Source: Gimibacter soli | GTDB lineage: Bacteria; Pseudomonadota; Alphaproteobacteria; Sphingomonadales; Kordiimonadaceae | Assembly: GCF_028463845.1 (NCBI RefSeq) | Contig: NZ_CP116805.1 | Coordinates: forward strand, 248,001-312,000 | Direction of reading: 5' to 3' | DNA: 64,000 nucleotides | In this document: piece by piece, positions 31,764 through 42,201 of the stretch | Layout: every line of letters starts with the position of its first letter | Numbering within the stretch: position 1 is the stretch's first letter | Program-made: the position numbers and the translations under genes | The notes under the pieces: generated by a model | Told to the model about the DNA's origin: nothing | Database searches by the model: none | Seen by the model: the letters and a program-made list of their open reading frames with translations, nothing else

Positions 31764-34481
31764 TCAGAACTTGCCCCGGATGCCGAGCGTGTAACGCGGG
31801 CCGGTTTCGGTGACCTCAAGCGTCTGGTTCTTGAATTCGGCATTCTTGATATAAAGCTCGTTCGTCACGTTGATGCCCTCGAGGAAGATCGAGAAATTAT
31901 CGTTGATCGCATAGCTGGCGCTGACATCGACCTGATAATAATCATCCACATAATGGCCATCGCGGTTGGAGCGCGGCTTGCTTTGCAGGAAGCGGTCGCG
32001 GTTGTTGTAGGCAACCCGGAACGACAGCGGGCCTTTCTCGTAGAACAGGATCAGGTTCTGCGAGTTGCTGAGGCCGATCAGCGGCAGCTTTTCGCCCGGC
32101 ACATCGGTGCTGCTGGAGCTGTCCACGAAGGTCATGTTCGCGGTGATACCGATGCCATCGAACGGCGAAGGCAGGCTCGTGAACATATGCTGCACGGCAA
32201 TTTCCAGCCCCTTGATCTTGGTGCTGTCGAGGTTGATCGGCCGCGAGACTTCATACTCGTACGTCCCGCTCGGGACCGTCACGCTTTCCTTCACCTCGCC
32301 GGTGCCGAGATAGCCGTCGACATCCTTGTAGAAGCCGGCAACCGCCACATAGCTGCCTTCCGAATAATACCATTCAAGCGACGCATCGAAGTTGTTCGAC
32401 TTGTAGGGCATCAGGAGCGGGTTGCTGCCCGAGGCTGTCAGCTGCCCGATCTCGCCACCCGAGTAGCTCGTCAGCGGCGACATCTGGTCCAGCTCCGGCC
32501 GGGTCAGGCTCTTCGACCAGGCAACACGACCGATGAGGCTGTCGGTGATATCGAGCTTGGCGTTGATGCTGGGCAGGAAGTCACTGTAGGTGTTCTTCAC
32601 GCGCACCGGCACATAGTCATCAGATTCGATCGCCACCACCTGGTTAGGCTTCGAGGGATCGACATTGATCAGGTTCACAAGGGCGACCTGACGGCCGATC
32701 GAGGTGCTGGCGGTGCGCACATAGCGAAGGCCGAACACCGCCGACCACGGCATGCTGCCAAGCTCGCCGTCAAGGTGGGCGTCGGCATAGAGCGACATCA
32801 GCTCTTCATTCACCTTGTAGGCCGCAGGATCGGCAACCATGTCGAACCCGCCGGTGCGGGCGATCAGCTCGCGGATCGGGTCCGGGTCATCAAGCTGCGA
32901 CAGGGCTTCTTCCGAGGTAAGGAAGGCGAACAGCTCGTCCGAATTGAAGGTCAGCCAAGACTGGGTCGGCGAGCCCGACGCGCCCGAGAGGAAGCCATCG
33001 GAATCGTAGGTGCGGAACAGGCTCATCGGCAACACGACGCGGGTGCTGTTGTCGCCGAAAATCCACGGCAGCGGATATTCGGTCTCGCCCCAGGTGGAGC
33101 CGAGCGTGCGGTCCGAATAATGGCCGCCGAAGCGGATCTCGGAGAGAAGACCGCCCGAGAATTCGTAGCTGTTGTCGACCTTGGCTTCGAGGACTTCGTC
33201 CTTGATCTGGGTGCCTTGCAGCGAAGCCCAGCCCGCGGTCAGCGGTGCGTTTTCGTCCGCCGGCGCGTAGGTGATGGTCGGCACCAGATCACCCGACGAG
33301 CGATCATAGGAGAAATCGCCCGGACGACCGGCAACTGTATCCGAATAGCCCTGCTTGGGATCGGATTCGGCGCGCGACTTCGAAACATCCACAACCATGT
33401 TCCAGCGGTCATTCACCTGCCAGTCGATATTGAGGCCGCCACCGAGAAGATCGTCGCGGGAGCTTGATTGGCGCACCAGCGTTTCCACGAAAGTACCTTC
33501 AAAATCGCCCTTCACGACCGTGTTGTTTTCATCAAGGACGGGGTTGCGGATCGTGCCGGTTTCAAACCAGTGCGGCAGCACATCCTGGCGGTAATCGAGG
33601 TCGAGCCGCGAGTAGATCCCATCAACCGTGACTTCAAGATTGTCGCTCGGCCGGTATTGCAGCACGAGGGTGCCGCTGATGCGCTCGCGCGCTTCGGTTT
33701 GCGCGATCTGGTCATAGTTGCGCGGGAAATAAACCTCGCCGTAATTCACCCCGTCGAGGTCAGCGCTTGTCTTGAAATAGCTGGCGGTGTTCGCCTGATC
33801 ATACCGGCTCTTGCGGTTATAATAGGAGAAGGACGCCAGCACGCCGAAGGTGTCGTCGGCAAAGGTGTTGCTGATGAGGCCAGAGAATTGCGGGCGGACC
33901 TTTTCGGTCATGCCGTCATAAAGCGCCTTGGTGCTGCCCACGGCCTGAAAACCCGGGAAGTTCATCGGCTTCAGCGTGGTGATATTGACGGTCGCGCCAA
34001 TCGCGCCTTCCTGCAGCTCGGCAGACTGGGTCTTGAAGACCTCGGCACCGTTGATCAGCTCGGACGCCAGGATATCGAAGTTGAAGGCGCGGCCACCGCT
34101 GGTGGTCGCCAGCGTGCGGCCATTGAGGAGCACGGCGTTGAATTCCGGCCCCATGCCGCGCACGGTCAGAAGCTGGCCTTCGCCGCCGCTGCGGTCGATC
34201 GTCACGCCGGTGATCCGCTGCAGCGATTCCGCGACGTTCTGGTCCGGGAACTTGCCGATGTCTTCAGCGGTGATCGCATCGACCACCACGCTCGCGTCGC
34301 GCTTCACGCCAACCGAATTGATCAGGCTGGCGCGCAGGCCGGTAACGACGATTTCCTCGAAAGCCGGATCGTCGCTATCGCTGCCTGCATCCTGCGCGGA
34401 CGCCGCCTGATAAAGGCCGCCGAGATTAAGAATCAGGGCGGATGAAAGAAGTCTGGTTTTCAGTGTCATATTTCTGGGCAT
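31764..34481 (-). CDS. TonB-dependent receptor (carbohydrate-type)
   Basis: A 905-residue outer-membrane receptor. A signal peptide ending in ASA precedes the TonB box FEEIVVTG and the plug (SVVVDAITAEDIGKFPDQNVAESLQRITGV, RGMGPEFNAVLLNGR). The barrel ends in the usual YTLGIRGKF with terminal phenylalanine. This is the Xanthomonas/Caulobacter-type receptor often found in sugar-use loci. AGGAGG stands in front of the first ATG. It heads the minus-strand genes for glycoside breakdown, so it is the likely importer of the substrate. Confidence 0.93.
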   Translation of the reverse strand: MPRNMTLKTRLLSSALILNLGGLYQAASAQDAGSDSDDPAFEEIVVTGLRASLINSVGVKRDASVVVDAITAEDIGKFPDQNVAESLQRITGVTIDRSGGEGQLLTVRGMGPEFNAVLLNGRTLATTSGGRAFNFDILASELINGAEVFKTQSAELQEGAIGATVNITTLKPMNFPGFQAVGSTKALYDGMTEKVRPQFSGLISNTFADDTFGVLASFSYYNRKSRYDQANTASYFKTSADLDGVNYGEVYFPRNYDQIAQTEARERISGTLVLQYRPSDNLEVTVDGIYSRLDLDYRQDVLPHWFETGTIRNPVLDENNTVVKGDFEGTFVETLVRQSSSRDDLLGGGLNIDWQVNDRWNMVVDVSKSRAESDPKQGYSDTVAGRPGDFSYDRSSGDLVPTITYAPADENAPLTAGWASLQGTQIKDEVLEAKVDNSYEFSGGLLSEIRFGGHYSDRTLGSTWGETEYPLPWIFGDNSTRVVLPMSLFRTYDSDGFLSGASGSPTQSWLTFNSDELFAFLTSEEALSQLDDPDPIRELIARTGGFDMVADPAAYKVNEELMSLYADAHLDGELGSMPWSAVFGLRYVRTASTSIGRQVALVNLINVDPSKPNQVVAIESDDYVPVRVKNTYSDFLPSINAKLDITDSLIGRVAWSKSLTRPELDQMSPLTSYSGGEIGQLTASGSNPLLMPYKSNNFDASLEWYYSEGSYVAVAGFYKDVDGYLGTGEVKESVTVPSGTYEYEVSRPINLDSTKIKGLEIAVQHMFTSLPSPFDGIGITANMTFVDSSSSTDVPGEKLPLIGLSNSQNLILFYEKGPLSFRVAYNNRDRFLQSKPRSNRDGHYVDDYYQVDVSASYAINDNFSIFLEGINVTNELYIKNAEFKNQTLEVTETGPRYTLGIRGKF

Positions 34482-34679
34482 TGTTTCCTCCTGTAGTTCT
34501 TGACGCAGTCAAGTCCCACCCCCTTGGGCCCGACCGGATGACGCTTCTCCCTGCCGGGACGCACCGCCAAACACAGCAGCGACAGCGCCTTTCGACCGGA
34601 ATTGTTACGCCATTCCAAATTAGAATGTTTATAACATTTTTGTATTGTGATTATATAATGGAATGTGTCAATCACAAAA

Positions 34680-34693
34680 TGTAACCGGTTTCA
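34680..34693. promoter_or_regulatory. Second LacI-type operator with promoter upstream
   Basis: TGTAACCGGTTTCA matches the palindrome at 28436 in 13 of 14 positions. A TATAAT box lies upstream at 34654-34659, placing the operator just downstream of the transcription start of the halogenase-like gene. The TATAAT is flanked by 8-bp inverted arms, TTGTGATT (34645) and AATCACAA (34670), which could bind another regulator. The 270-bp gap also contains the promoter of the divergent TonB receptor. Confidence 0.6.
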
Positions 34694-34751
34694 CGCGCAC
34701 ATTCCGGGCGTGGTTGCGCTTTGGCGATGGTGGGAAAACGGGAGGGAATCG

Positions 34752-36299
34752 GTGATACGGTCGATTGTGGTGGTGGGCGGCGGTGCCGCGGGATGGATCA
34801 CGGCGGGCCTGATCGCGGCGCGTTACCGCTGCGGGGACGCTGGCGCCCCGATCAGCGTCACACTGGTCGAATCCCCCACAATCGGCATCATCGGTGTCGG
34901 CGAAGGCACGTGGCCGACGATGGGCCAGACGCTTCGGCAGATGGGGATCGCCGAATCCGATTTCATCCGCGCGTGCGACGCCACTTTCAAGCAGGGTTCA
35001 AAATTCATCGGCTGGGTGACGGGTGCGCCGGGCGACGCCTATTATCACCCCTTCTCGCTGCCGCAGGGTTTTGATGAGGTGAACCTCGCCGCCCGCTGGC
35101 AGGAAAAGCACCGTGACATCCCGTTCGCCGCGGCGGTCGGCATCCAGGCAGCCTTGTGTGATGCCTGGCGGGCGCCGAAGCCGCTGGATGCTGCCGATTA
35201 TGCGAGCGTCGAAAACCACGGCTATCATCTGGATGCGGGCAAGTTTGCCGCCTTCCTCGCCGACCATTCTATCCGCCGCCTTGGGGTGCGGCACCATCTT
35301 GCCGACATCACAGGCGTGAAGGCGCGCGAGAACGGCGATATCGCCTCGCTCACCTGCGCAGACGACCGCGAAATCCCCGGCGACCTTTTCATCGATTGCA
35401 GCGGTACAGCGGCACTCCTCATTGGCCGTCACTATAAGGTGCCCTTCATCAGCCGGAAGGACACCCTGTTCATCGACCGCGCAATTGCCGCACAGGTGCC
35501 CTATCCGGCGCCGGACGCTGAAATCGAATCCGCCACGCTTTCAACCGCCACCGATGCCGGATGGATCTGGGATATCGGCCTGCCGTCGCGGCGCGGGGTC
35601 GGGCATGTCTATTCCTCGACCCACACAACGCCCGATGCGGCGAAGGCGACACTTGAGGGTTACATCGCCCGCCTCGGCGCTGATCCCGCCAGCCTGCAAT
35701 TCCGCGACCTGGCGTTCGAGCCCGGCCACCGGGAAACCTTCTGGGTCAACAATTGCGTGGCCGTCGGCATGGCGGCAGGCTTTCTGGAACCGCTCGAAGC
35801 CTCGGCCCTTGTGATGGTCGAGCTGGCCGCTGCCATGATCGCCCGTCATCTGCCGGCGGCACGGGAAGGGATGGATGTGGTGGCAGGCAACTTCAACCGC
35901 ATCTGCCGCTTCCGCTGGGACCGGATCGTCGATTTCCTGAAACTGCATTATATATTGAGCCAGCGGAGCGACAGCGCCTTCTGGCGCGACAACCGGCGCG
36001 CAGAGAGCGTCCCCGAAAGCCTCACGGACCTTCTCACCCTCTGGCGCCACCAACCGCCGGCCAACAACGGCTTCCTCAGTCCCTATGACCCGTTCCCGGC
36101 GTCAAGCTACCAGTATGTTCTTTATGGCATGGGGTTCGAAACGCTGCCCTGCCATCTGGAACAGGTGCCCGAGCGTATCGCACTTGCCGACATGCATCTG
36201 CAAAAAGCCCGCGACCGCAACAAACGTATCCCCGCCCTCCTGCCCGGCAATCGCGCGCTGATTACAGCAATCCGGTACCGATTGCAGATCGCCGGTTGA
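34752..36299 (+). CDS. Tryptophan 7-halogenase-like flavoprotein
   Basis: A 515-residue flavin-dependent protein of the tryptophan halogenase family. The FAD motif is VVVGGGAAGWITAGL, followed by the family signature GVGEGTWPTM, a lysine in CDATFKQGSKFIGW, and a tryptophan-rich block GWIWDIGLPSR equivalent to the WxWxIP halogenase motif. The GTG at 34752 begins homology directly and has GGGAGG upstream. It is divergent from the TonB receptor. Such genes commonly accompany TonB receptors in sugar-use loci of alphaproteobacteria and xanthomonads; whether they halogenate anything there is unknown. Confidence 0.88.
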   Translation: MIRSIVVVGGGAAGWITAGLIAARYRCGDAGAPISVTLVESPTIGIIGVGEGTWPTMGQTLRQMGIAESDFIRACDATFKQGSKFIGWVTGAPGDAYYHPFSLPQGFDEVNLAARWQEKHRDIPFAAAVGIQAALCDAWRAPKPLDAADYASVENHGYHLDAGKFAAFLADHSIRRLGVRHHLADITGVKARENGDIASLTCADDREIPGDLFIDCSGTAALLIGRHYKVPFISRKDTLFIDRAIAAQVPYPAPDAEIESATLSTATDAGWIWDIGLPSRRGVGHVYSSTHTTPDAAKATLEGYIARLGADPASLQFRDLAFEPGHRETFWVNNCVAVGMAAGFLEPLEASALVMVELAAAMIARHLPAAREGMDVVAGNFNRICRFRWDRIVDFLKLHYILSQRSDSAFWRDNRRAESVPESLTDLLTLWRHQPPANNGFLSPYDPFPASSYQYVLYGMGFETLPCHLEQVPERIALADMHLQKARDRNKRIPALLPGNRALITAIRYRLQIAG

Positions 36300-36448
36300 A
36301 ATATACGAATCAAGATTGCTGCCTTGATACTTCGTTAATACTAATTAATTGGTAATTAATGAAAAAATTAACCGTATTTTATCTATGTGACAGTAAACAG
36401 AGCCTATCCAGGTAACGCATTTTGATTACTGAGAGATAGGTGCTTCCA

Positions 36449-36994
36449 ATGAAAAATAAGGTAACAGGCTTTGCTGCGCGGGCGGCAGGGCTGGCGATGC
36501 TGGCCACCTGCATGGGCGGTATTGCACATGCCCAGTCAACCACCCTCGATATCCAGGTCGGTGCCAAGGCAGCTGCTTTTGTAGAACCGGCCCTGACAGG
36601 CGATGTCCCCACCGCCGTCGTGTTTGATCCTGCCAACCCCGCTTCGAAAGCCGATGCCGACGCCATCATGGCGGCCATGGGCGACGGCCTGAAGATCAAA
36701 AGCGGCACGCTCCGCCCTCAACTGGTAGCGGTTGGCGATGCGGCGAGCCTTGCAAACGTGCAGGTGGCTTTCCTCGCGCACGGTGTTGGCGACGGCATGG
36801 GTCCGGTGAGCGCGGCGGCTGCCGCCAATTCGGTCCTGACCATTTCAAACGACATGAGCTGCGTTGAGACCGACCGCTGCGTGGTCGGCGTCCAGTCAAA
36901 ACCGAAGGTCCTGATTGTCGTCAGCAAGAGTGCGACGAGCGCGTCCAAACTGCAGTTCGGCGCAGCCTTTCTCATGATGGTCAAGGAACGCTGA
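36449..36994 (+). CDS. YfiR-like (DUF4154) periplasmic protein
   Basis: A 181-residue exported protein. The signal peptide ends at GIAHAQS. The mature part fits the YfiR/DUF4154 pattern: VVFDPANPASKADADAIMAAM, then VQVAFLAHGVGDG, VLTISNDMSCVETDRCVVGV, VLIVVSKSATSA and FGAAFLMMV. A cysteine pair (SCVETDRC) could form a disulfide. YfiR-type proteins are periplasmic modulators of inner-membrane signalling enzymes. It stands 47 bp before a TonB receptor and is followed by a chemoreceptor. The start is taken at 36449 with GAGAGATAGG upstream. Confidence 0.68.
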   Translation: MKNKVTGFAARAAGLAMLATCMGGIAHAQSTTLDIQVGAKAAAFVEPALTGDVPTAVVFDPANPASKADADAIMAAMGDGLKIKSGTLRPQLVAVGDAASLANVQVAFLAHGVGDGMGPVSAAAAANSVLTISNDMSCVETDRCVVGVQSKPKVLIVVSKSATSASKLQFGAAFLMMVKER

Positions 36995-37041
36995 GCGCGG
37001 ACCTGACCCTTCGAGCCCCATTCCCCCAGGAGTTCTCCCAA

Positions 37042-39012
37042 ATGAAAAAACTGATTGTGATGGCGTCTGCCCTGATCCCGGCAACGGTGAGCAACGCAGC
37101 CTTCGCCCAGGCCGTGAACTACGGTGACCTGCAAGAACTGTTCGGCGAGCCCGTAACGACGAGTGCGACCGGCAAGCCGCAGCGCCAGTCCGAAGCCCCG
37201 GCTTCGATGGTCATCATCACCGGCGAGGAGGTCCGCCGTTCAGGTGTACGCACCATTCCCGATATCCTGCAGAACTATGCAGGCATCGATGTGAACCGCT
37301 ATGCCACCGGCCAGCGTGAAGTGGGCATCCGCGGCGCCAACATGCCGCTTAACCCGCGCCTCCTTGTGATGGTCAATGGCCGTCAGACCTATCTCGACCA
37401 TTATGGCTACACCGACTGGAGCCTCCTCGGCATCGAGATGAGCGAGATCCAGCAGATCGAAGTGGTAAAAGGCCCGAACAGCGCCCTCTTCGGCTTCAAC
37501 GCCGTTGCCGGCGTGGTGAATATCATCACCGTCGATCCGCTTTCCACCGGCAACAGCTTCCACGGCAGCGCCCAGGGCGGCACCGATGGCACCTACGAGC
37601 TTTCTGCTGTCGGCAACATGAAGATCAACGACAAGGTCGGCATGAAATTCTCGGGCGGCGTGACCGAAGCGAACGACTGGAAAGGCATCACCGCCGATCA
37701 TGACCCGGCGCGCGAAAACTTCTCGGCCGAACTTGTGGCACAGCTCGCCAGCAACATCCGCGCGGACGCCAGCTATACCTACAGCAAAAGCCGTCAGATC
37801 ATGCAGGCCTACCAGTATGATCTCTATAATTTCACGACCACGCTCGAAAGCCTCAATGGCTCGGTCGCAGCCGACACCAGCCTTGGCCTGATCAAGGCAC
37901 AGGTTTACAAAAACTCGGTCGAACAGGACACGCCGGGCATCGGGAATAGCATCAGCAACGTTGTCATCGCCAAGCTTGAAGACCTGTTCAAGATCGGCGC
38001 CCGTCACAGCGTCCGTCTCGGCCTCGAATATCGCCGCGACGAACTTGAATTCGTCAATGAAGATGCTGGCCAGACCTATTATTCGGTCTATTCCGGCAGC
38101 GGCATGTGGGAATGGCAGGTCACCGACAAGCTGGTACTGACGAACGCCCTGCGCCTCGACAAGCTGAACCTCGGCCACGGCCCCATCGGCGACCCGCGTT
38201 TCCCCTATACGCAGGCCGACTATGACCGCTCGATGACCGAATATAGCTATAACTCGTCGCTCGCCTACACGATCGACGACGAAACGCGGGTTCGCATCGG
38301 CACCGCGCGCGGCGTTCAGGCGCCGGCCCTTGTCGGCTTCGGCGCCGCAACCCAGCTGCCGAGCGGCTTCTATTACGCCGGCAGCCCGAACCTCAATGCC
38401 TCGATCAACCAGGCTTACGAAATCGCCCTTGACCGCAACGTTGCGGCCATCAATGGCGCTTTCAATATCACCGGCTCGCTGACCAAGGTTTCGGACTTCC
38501 TCGCCGCTGGCCAGAACGTCACGATCAACCTGCCCACCGCCGAATATCCCTATGTGCGGCTGACCGAAGACGTGATCGGTGACTTCAAGGCATATGCCAT
38601 CGAGGCAACGCTGCGCGGCCGCACCATGAACGACAAGCTTGGCTGGGCCGTGAACTATACCTGGACGGACGTGAAAGAGGACTTCCTGTCGCCTGCGACC
38701 GAAGCCATCATCTCGCTCGATGAAGGTACCGCAGCCCACAAGCTGAATGTGAAGCTCGATTATGTCGACGGCCCGTTCAACGCCTATGTCGTCGGTCGTT
38801 ACCGCTCGTCGACCGAACAGCGGCTCGTCACCGGCCCGGGCTACCGCGATCTCGGCGGCAATGTTACCGTTGATGCCAAGGTTGCCTATGCGATGGACAA
38901 CGGGATTTCGCTGTGGATGACCGGCGAAAACCTGACGGCCAACAATGCCGCCGGCCTCTCTGTCTTCAAGGCAGACACCCGCGTCCTGATGGGGATCGGT
39001 TTCAACTTCTGA
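37042..39012 (+). CDS. TonB-dependent receptor (siderophore/vitamin-type)
   Basis: A 656-residue outer-membrane receptor. The signal peptide ends at AFAQ. The plug is seen in SMVIITGEEVRRSGVRTIPD, INRY-type GIDVNRYATGQREVGIRG and VEVVKGPNSALFGFNAVAGVVNI. The barrel ends in DTRVLMGIGFNF with the terminal aromatic residue. It is shorter than the first receptor and nearer to the BtuB/colicin receptor group. It sits between a YfiR-like gene and a chemoreceptor, suggesting uptake and sensing of one ligand. Confidence 0.92.
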   Translation: MKKLIVMASALIPATVSNAAFAQAVNYGDLQELFGEPVTTSATGKPQRQSEAPASMVIITGEEVRRSGVRTIPDILQNYAGIDVNRYATGQREVGIRGANMPLNPRLLVMVNGRQTYLDHYGYTDWSLLGIEMSEIQQIEVVKGPNSALFGFNAVAGVVNIITVDPLSTGNSFHGSAQGGTDGTYELSAVGNMKINDKVGMKFSGGVTEANDWKGITADHDPARENFSAELVAQLASNIRADASYTYSKSRQIMQAYQYDLYNFTTTLESLNGSVAADTSLGLIKAQVYKNSVEQDTPGIGNSISNVVIAKLEDLFKIGARHSVRLGLEYRRDELEFVNEDAGQTYYSVYSGSGMWEWQVTDKLVLTNALRLDKLNLGHGPIGDPRFPYTQADYDRSMTEYSYNSSLAYTIDDETRVRIGTARGVQAPALVGFGAATQLPSGFYYAGSPNLNASINQAYEIALDRNVAAINGAFNITGSLTKVSDFLAAGQNVTINLPTAEYPYVRLTEDVIGDFKAYAIEATLRGRTMNDKLGWAVNYTWTDVKEDFLSPATEAIISLDEGTAAHKLNVKLDYVDGPFNAYVVGRYRSSTEQRLVTGPGYRDLGGNVTVDAKVAYAMDNGISLWMTGENLTANNAAGLSVFKADTRVLMGIGFNF

Positions 39013-39030
39013 TCCTGAGGACACTGTACA

Positions 39031-39056
39031 CGACCCGGCAGCACGCTGCCGGGTCG
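39031..39056 (+). terminator. Hairpin after the second TonB receptor gene
   Basis: GACCCGGCAGC and GCTGCCGGGTC form an almost perfect inverted repeat 19 bp after the stop codon. There is no long T-run, so termination is likely but not certain. Confidence 0.6.
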
Positions 39057-39128
39057 CCGGTATCTCTAGAACCGGCCTCTCGGCCAGCGTAGCGGCCCGC
39101 CCTGAAATGCTCGAAACACAAGGATGAC

Positions 39129-40937
39129 GTGACAATGATGCAGCGATTCTCCAGCGATAACTGGCCCCTCGCCGTCAAGGTTGGTCTGCCCCCGTTCCTG
39201 TCCCTCGCAGCGCTTGCCTTCATCGCTGTTCTCAGCCTGAACGCGCTTGGCCTGCAGGTTGGCAACTTCAGCCGCGTTCTCAATGAAAACGTGGGTGTCG
39301 TGACCGAACTGAAGGAAGTCGAGGCGGAACTCCTTGCCATCGACGGCCAGTTCTACAATGTCACGACCTCCATCGCCGCCGCCGGTGGCACCTATGACGC
39401 CGCAACCGGCTTTGGTGCCGTCAAGGACCGCGTTGACCGCCTCAATGAAAAGCTTGTGGAGCTCGCGGGCAAGGTCACGACGCTTGATGCCGGCGCCGGG
39501 CAGGAAATCGGCCAGTTGCCGGCTGAGCTTGAAACCTACAAAGGCACGATCGATGTGGTGCTGGAGCTTGCCGAGATCGATTTCCAGAGCGCGATTTCGG
39601 TAATCGAGCCGTTCCGGGAAAACTACGACAACCTGATCAACAAGACCCGCTCGGCCATCGCGCGCGTACAGGCGCTGTCGCAGGAAAGCCTGGAACATAG
39701 CGAACGGGAAGCCGCCAGCACCGAGACAAGCTTCATCCTGATCGCGGGCGGCGCCATCATCCTTGTGATCGCTTTCTCGGCCTTCACGATCATTGGCTTT
39801 GTGCGCTCTGCATCCAAACTCTCCAATGCAACCGGGGCCCTTGCCTCCGGCGACTATGACATCGACCTTGATGCCCTCGAGCGCGGCGACGAGCTTGGCC
39901 AGATCGTCGATTCGCTCAAACTGTTCCGTTCCGAACTCCTGCAGGCCCGCCAGCTGGAGGAAGAGCAGAAACAGGCACGCGAACAGGCCGAGTTTGAACG
40001 CCAGCAACGCCTGGAGGAAGAACTCCAGCGCGAACGCGACGAGCAGCAGCGCCGCCGTCAGGCCGAAGAAGAAGCAGCAGCCGAGCGCCGCCGTTTCCTC
40101 GCCGGCCTCGCCGAAGATTTCGACAAATCGGTGAACCTGACGGTCGAGGAACTGCAGACGACGGTCGCCTCCGTGATGCAGCTCGTGGACGAAGTCGGCA
40201 ACCGCGCTGAAGAAAACAACATGACGAGCGACAGCCTTCACAAGGTCGTCGAAAGCGTCACCGCCAGCATGAACAGCGTGATGGCCGCATCCGAGCAGAT
40301 GGCAGCATCGATCCAGGAAATCTCGCGGCAGGTAGTAAGTGCCGCCCAGCTCAGCAGCAGCGCGGTCGAGGTCGCAGGCCAGTCGTCCGACGGGATCGCC
40401 TCACTCAATGAACTCGCAGGCAAGGTGGGCGCGGTGGTGACCATCATCAATGATATCGCCGAGCAGACCAACCTTCTCGCCCTCAACGCCACGATCGAGG
40501 CGGCGCGGGCGGGCGAGGCCGGCAAGGGCTTCGCCGTGGTGGCAAGCGAGGTGAAGAGCCTCGCGAACCAGACAAGCAAGGCGACCGACGAGATTGCCAC
40601 CCAGATCGCCACAATGCAGGAAGCTACCGGCGACGTGGTGAAGATGATCGAGAATGTCGCATCGGTCATCCGCCAGATCGACGAAGTGTCGACCGCCATT
40701 TCCTCGGCAGTCGAGGAACAGGGCGCCGCCACCCAGGAAATCTCGCGCAGCGTGAGCATCGCGGCCGGCGAGATGGCCGAGGCGGCAACCGGGTCGACCC
40801 GCATGACCGAAATCGCCGCCGCCAACGGCACTGCCGCCCGCGAGATGACGGTCGCCATGTCGGTCCTGCACGAGAATGTCGACAAGATGCAAACGAGCGT
40901 CGGCTCGTTCGTCGGGCAGATCCGCGCCCAGTCCTGA
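39129..40937 (+). CDS. Methyl-accepting chemotaxis protein
   Basis: A 602-residue transmembrane chemoreceptor. One membrane helix lies near residues 15-35, a periplasmic four-helix sensor follows to about 200, then a second helix ([18 protein letters not shown]). A HAMP domain is followed by a long Glu/Arg/Gln-rich coiled coil (about 275-330). The signalling hairpin is clear: [20 protein letters not shown] and [20 protein letters not shown]. Candidate starts are GTG 39129 and ATG 39135; AAGGA suits the first. Its location after a TonB receptor suggests coupled sensing. Confidence 0.93.
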   Translation: MTMMQRFSSDNWPLAVKVGLPPFLSLAALAFIAVLSLNALGLQVGNFSRVLNENVGVVTELKEVEAELLAIDGQFYNVTTSIAAAGGTYDAATGFGAVKDRVDRLNEKLVELAGKVTTLDAGAGQEIGQLPAELETYKGTIDVVLELAEIDFQSAISVIEPFRENYDNLINKTRSAIARVQALSQESLEHSEREAASTETSFILIAGGAIILVIAFSAFTIIGFVRSASKLSNATGALASGDYDIDLDALERGDELGQIVDSLKLFRSELLQARQLEEEQKQAREQAEFERQQRLEEELQRERDEQQRRRQAEEEAAAERRRFLAGLAEDFDKSVNLTVEELQTTVASVMQLVDEVGNRAEENNMTSDSLHKVVESVTASMNSVMAASEQMAASIQEISRQVVSAAQLSSSAVEVAGQSSDGIASLNELAGKVGAVVTIINDIAEQTNLLALNATIEAARAGEAGKGFAVVASEVKSLANQTSKATDEIATQIATMQEATGDVVKMIENVASVIRQIDEVSTAISSAVEEQGAATQEISRSVSIAAGEMAEAATGSTRMTEIAAANGTAAREMTVAMSVLHENVDKMQTSVGSFVGQIRAQS

Positions 40938-41195
40938 TACAACAAGCGCCCAGCAGCCCTCGCTGGTCGCCCTTCATCCCCGAGAGACCAGTCCGGTCGT
41001 GACGCCAGCCGTCACGGCCGGATTGTCATTTGCCACCCAGACGCATGGATCGCGCCAGGTGAAATGAAGTGCCGTGCCTGTAAGGGGAGTAATTGGCGCA
41101 CCAACGCGGTTGAAGATGGGAACTGGAGCCTGCAGATTCTGATCTGTCGTAAGACGTAATGAAAAAGCGACCCGAAGGCCGCTCTTTCAATTTCT

Positions 41196-41885
41196 TCAGG
41201 CAGCAACAGCGCCCTTGCGCCGCCGCGCCGCCACGGCGACAAAGCCGAAGCCCATGATCATCATCAGCCAGGTCGCCGGCTCGGGCACACCGCCAAGCAC
41301 GGTCATGCTGATGTTAGAAAGTCGTATTGTGCCTATCGTAGTATATATTTGACCCGAGTTGGAACCGGCCGCCACTTCATTCCAAGCGCCGATTGCAGAA
41401 GCATCAGCGGTCGTCAAAAATGTCTCATCCCAATTGTATGATTCTATTCTGGACTGAGTGATTGAGCCGCCTGCAATAGCATGATTGCTGCTAGTACCTT
41501 CAACTCTTAGGCTGTCACTGACATCCGATGTGCCATCATCACCGTCCAACACCGTCAACCAATCACCAGAGAAAAATGACCCATTATAAGCCCAGCTTAC
41601 CGACCCCAGCGACCATGAGAAGCTGTCATAGTCATAATAGGCGCGCGTGTAGCTAAAGTCCGAACCACTGCCCGAAAGGGTAATTATAGCGTCAGGGACA
41701 ATGGTCTGGCTGTCATCGAAATCGAGGAGCGCGGTGAAGCTGTCGCCCGTGACTGCCCCGAAGGCCGCCGCCAACGGATCATTGCCGCCAAAACTAACAG
41801 TGCCGGTAAACTGATAGACGGTCGCCTCAGCCGTACCGCCAAGCGCGAGCGCAGCGAGGCCCGCGAGCAGAGCTCTCCTGAGCAT
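41196..41885 (-). CDS. PEP-CTERM sorted exported protein
   Basis: A 229-residue secreted protein. It has an N-terminal signal peptide (LLAGLAALALGGTAEA) and ends in the tripartite PEP-CTERM tail: VPEPATWLMMIMGF, a hydrophobic helix, and a basic end (RRRKG). The middle is rich in Ser, Asp and aromatic residues and resembles other surface proteins of this class without a known domain. Proteins of this type need an exosortase, which is not in the window. The central part is less GC-rich than the chromosomal genes around it. Confidence 0.85.
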   Translation of the reverse strand: MLRRALLAGLAALALGGTAEATVYQFTGTVSFGGNDPLAAAFGAVTGDSFTALLDFDDSQTIVPDAIITLSGSGSDFSYTRAYYDYDSFSWSLGSVSWAYNGSFFSGDWLTVLDGDDGTSDVSDSLRVEGTSSNHAIAGGSITQSRIESYNWDETFLTTADASAIGAWNEVAAGSNSGQIYTTIGTIRLSNISMTVLGGVPEPATWLMMIMGFGFVAVAARRRKGAVAA

Positions 41886-42201
41886 GACGTTTCTCCCATC
41901 CGGTCAGGTCCATCGCCTGCCGGGTATATCAATTCAGTTTCAACAAGAAAAAGCTGTCATGCCTGATTGACCGCTAGCCCCAAAACGGCGGTGCGTAAAC
42001 TTTCTTTATAACAGTTTTGGCGGGTCGTCACGCGATTTGTTAACAAGTAGTTAACACGCAACTTGCCACTTATGCCCGCGATCATTAACGCAAGAGCAGC
42101 ATCAACAGCCGTGAGATTACACGCCCGGACGCTAATCCGGGCAAAACGCAGTCGCAGCACAAAAGTCTGGAAATGGGGAAGTGCCCATCTTTGACCGGAA
42201 A

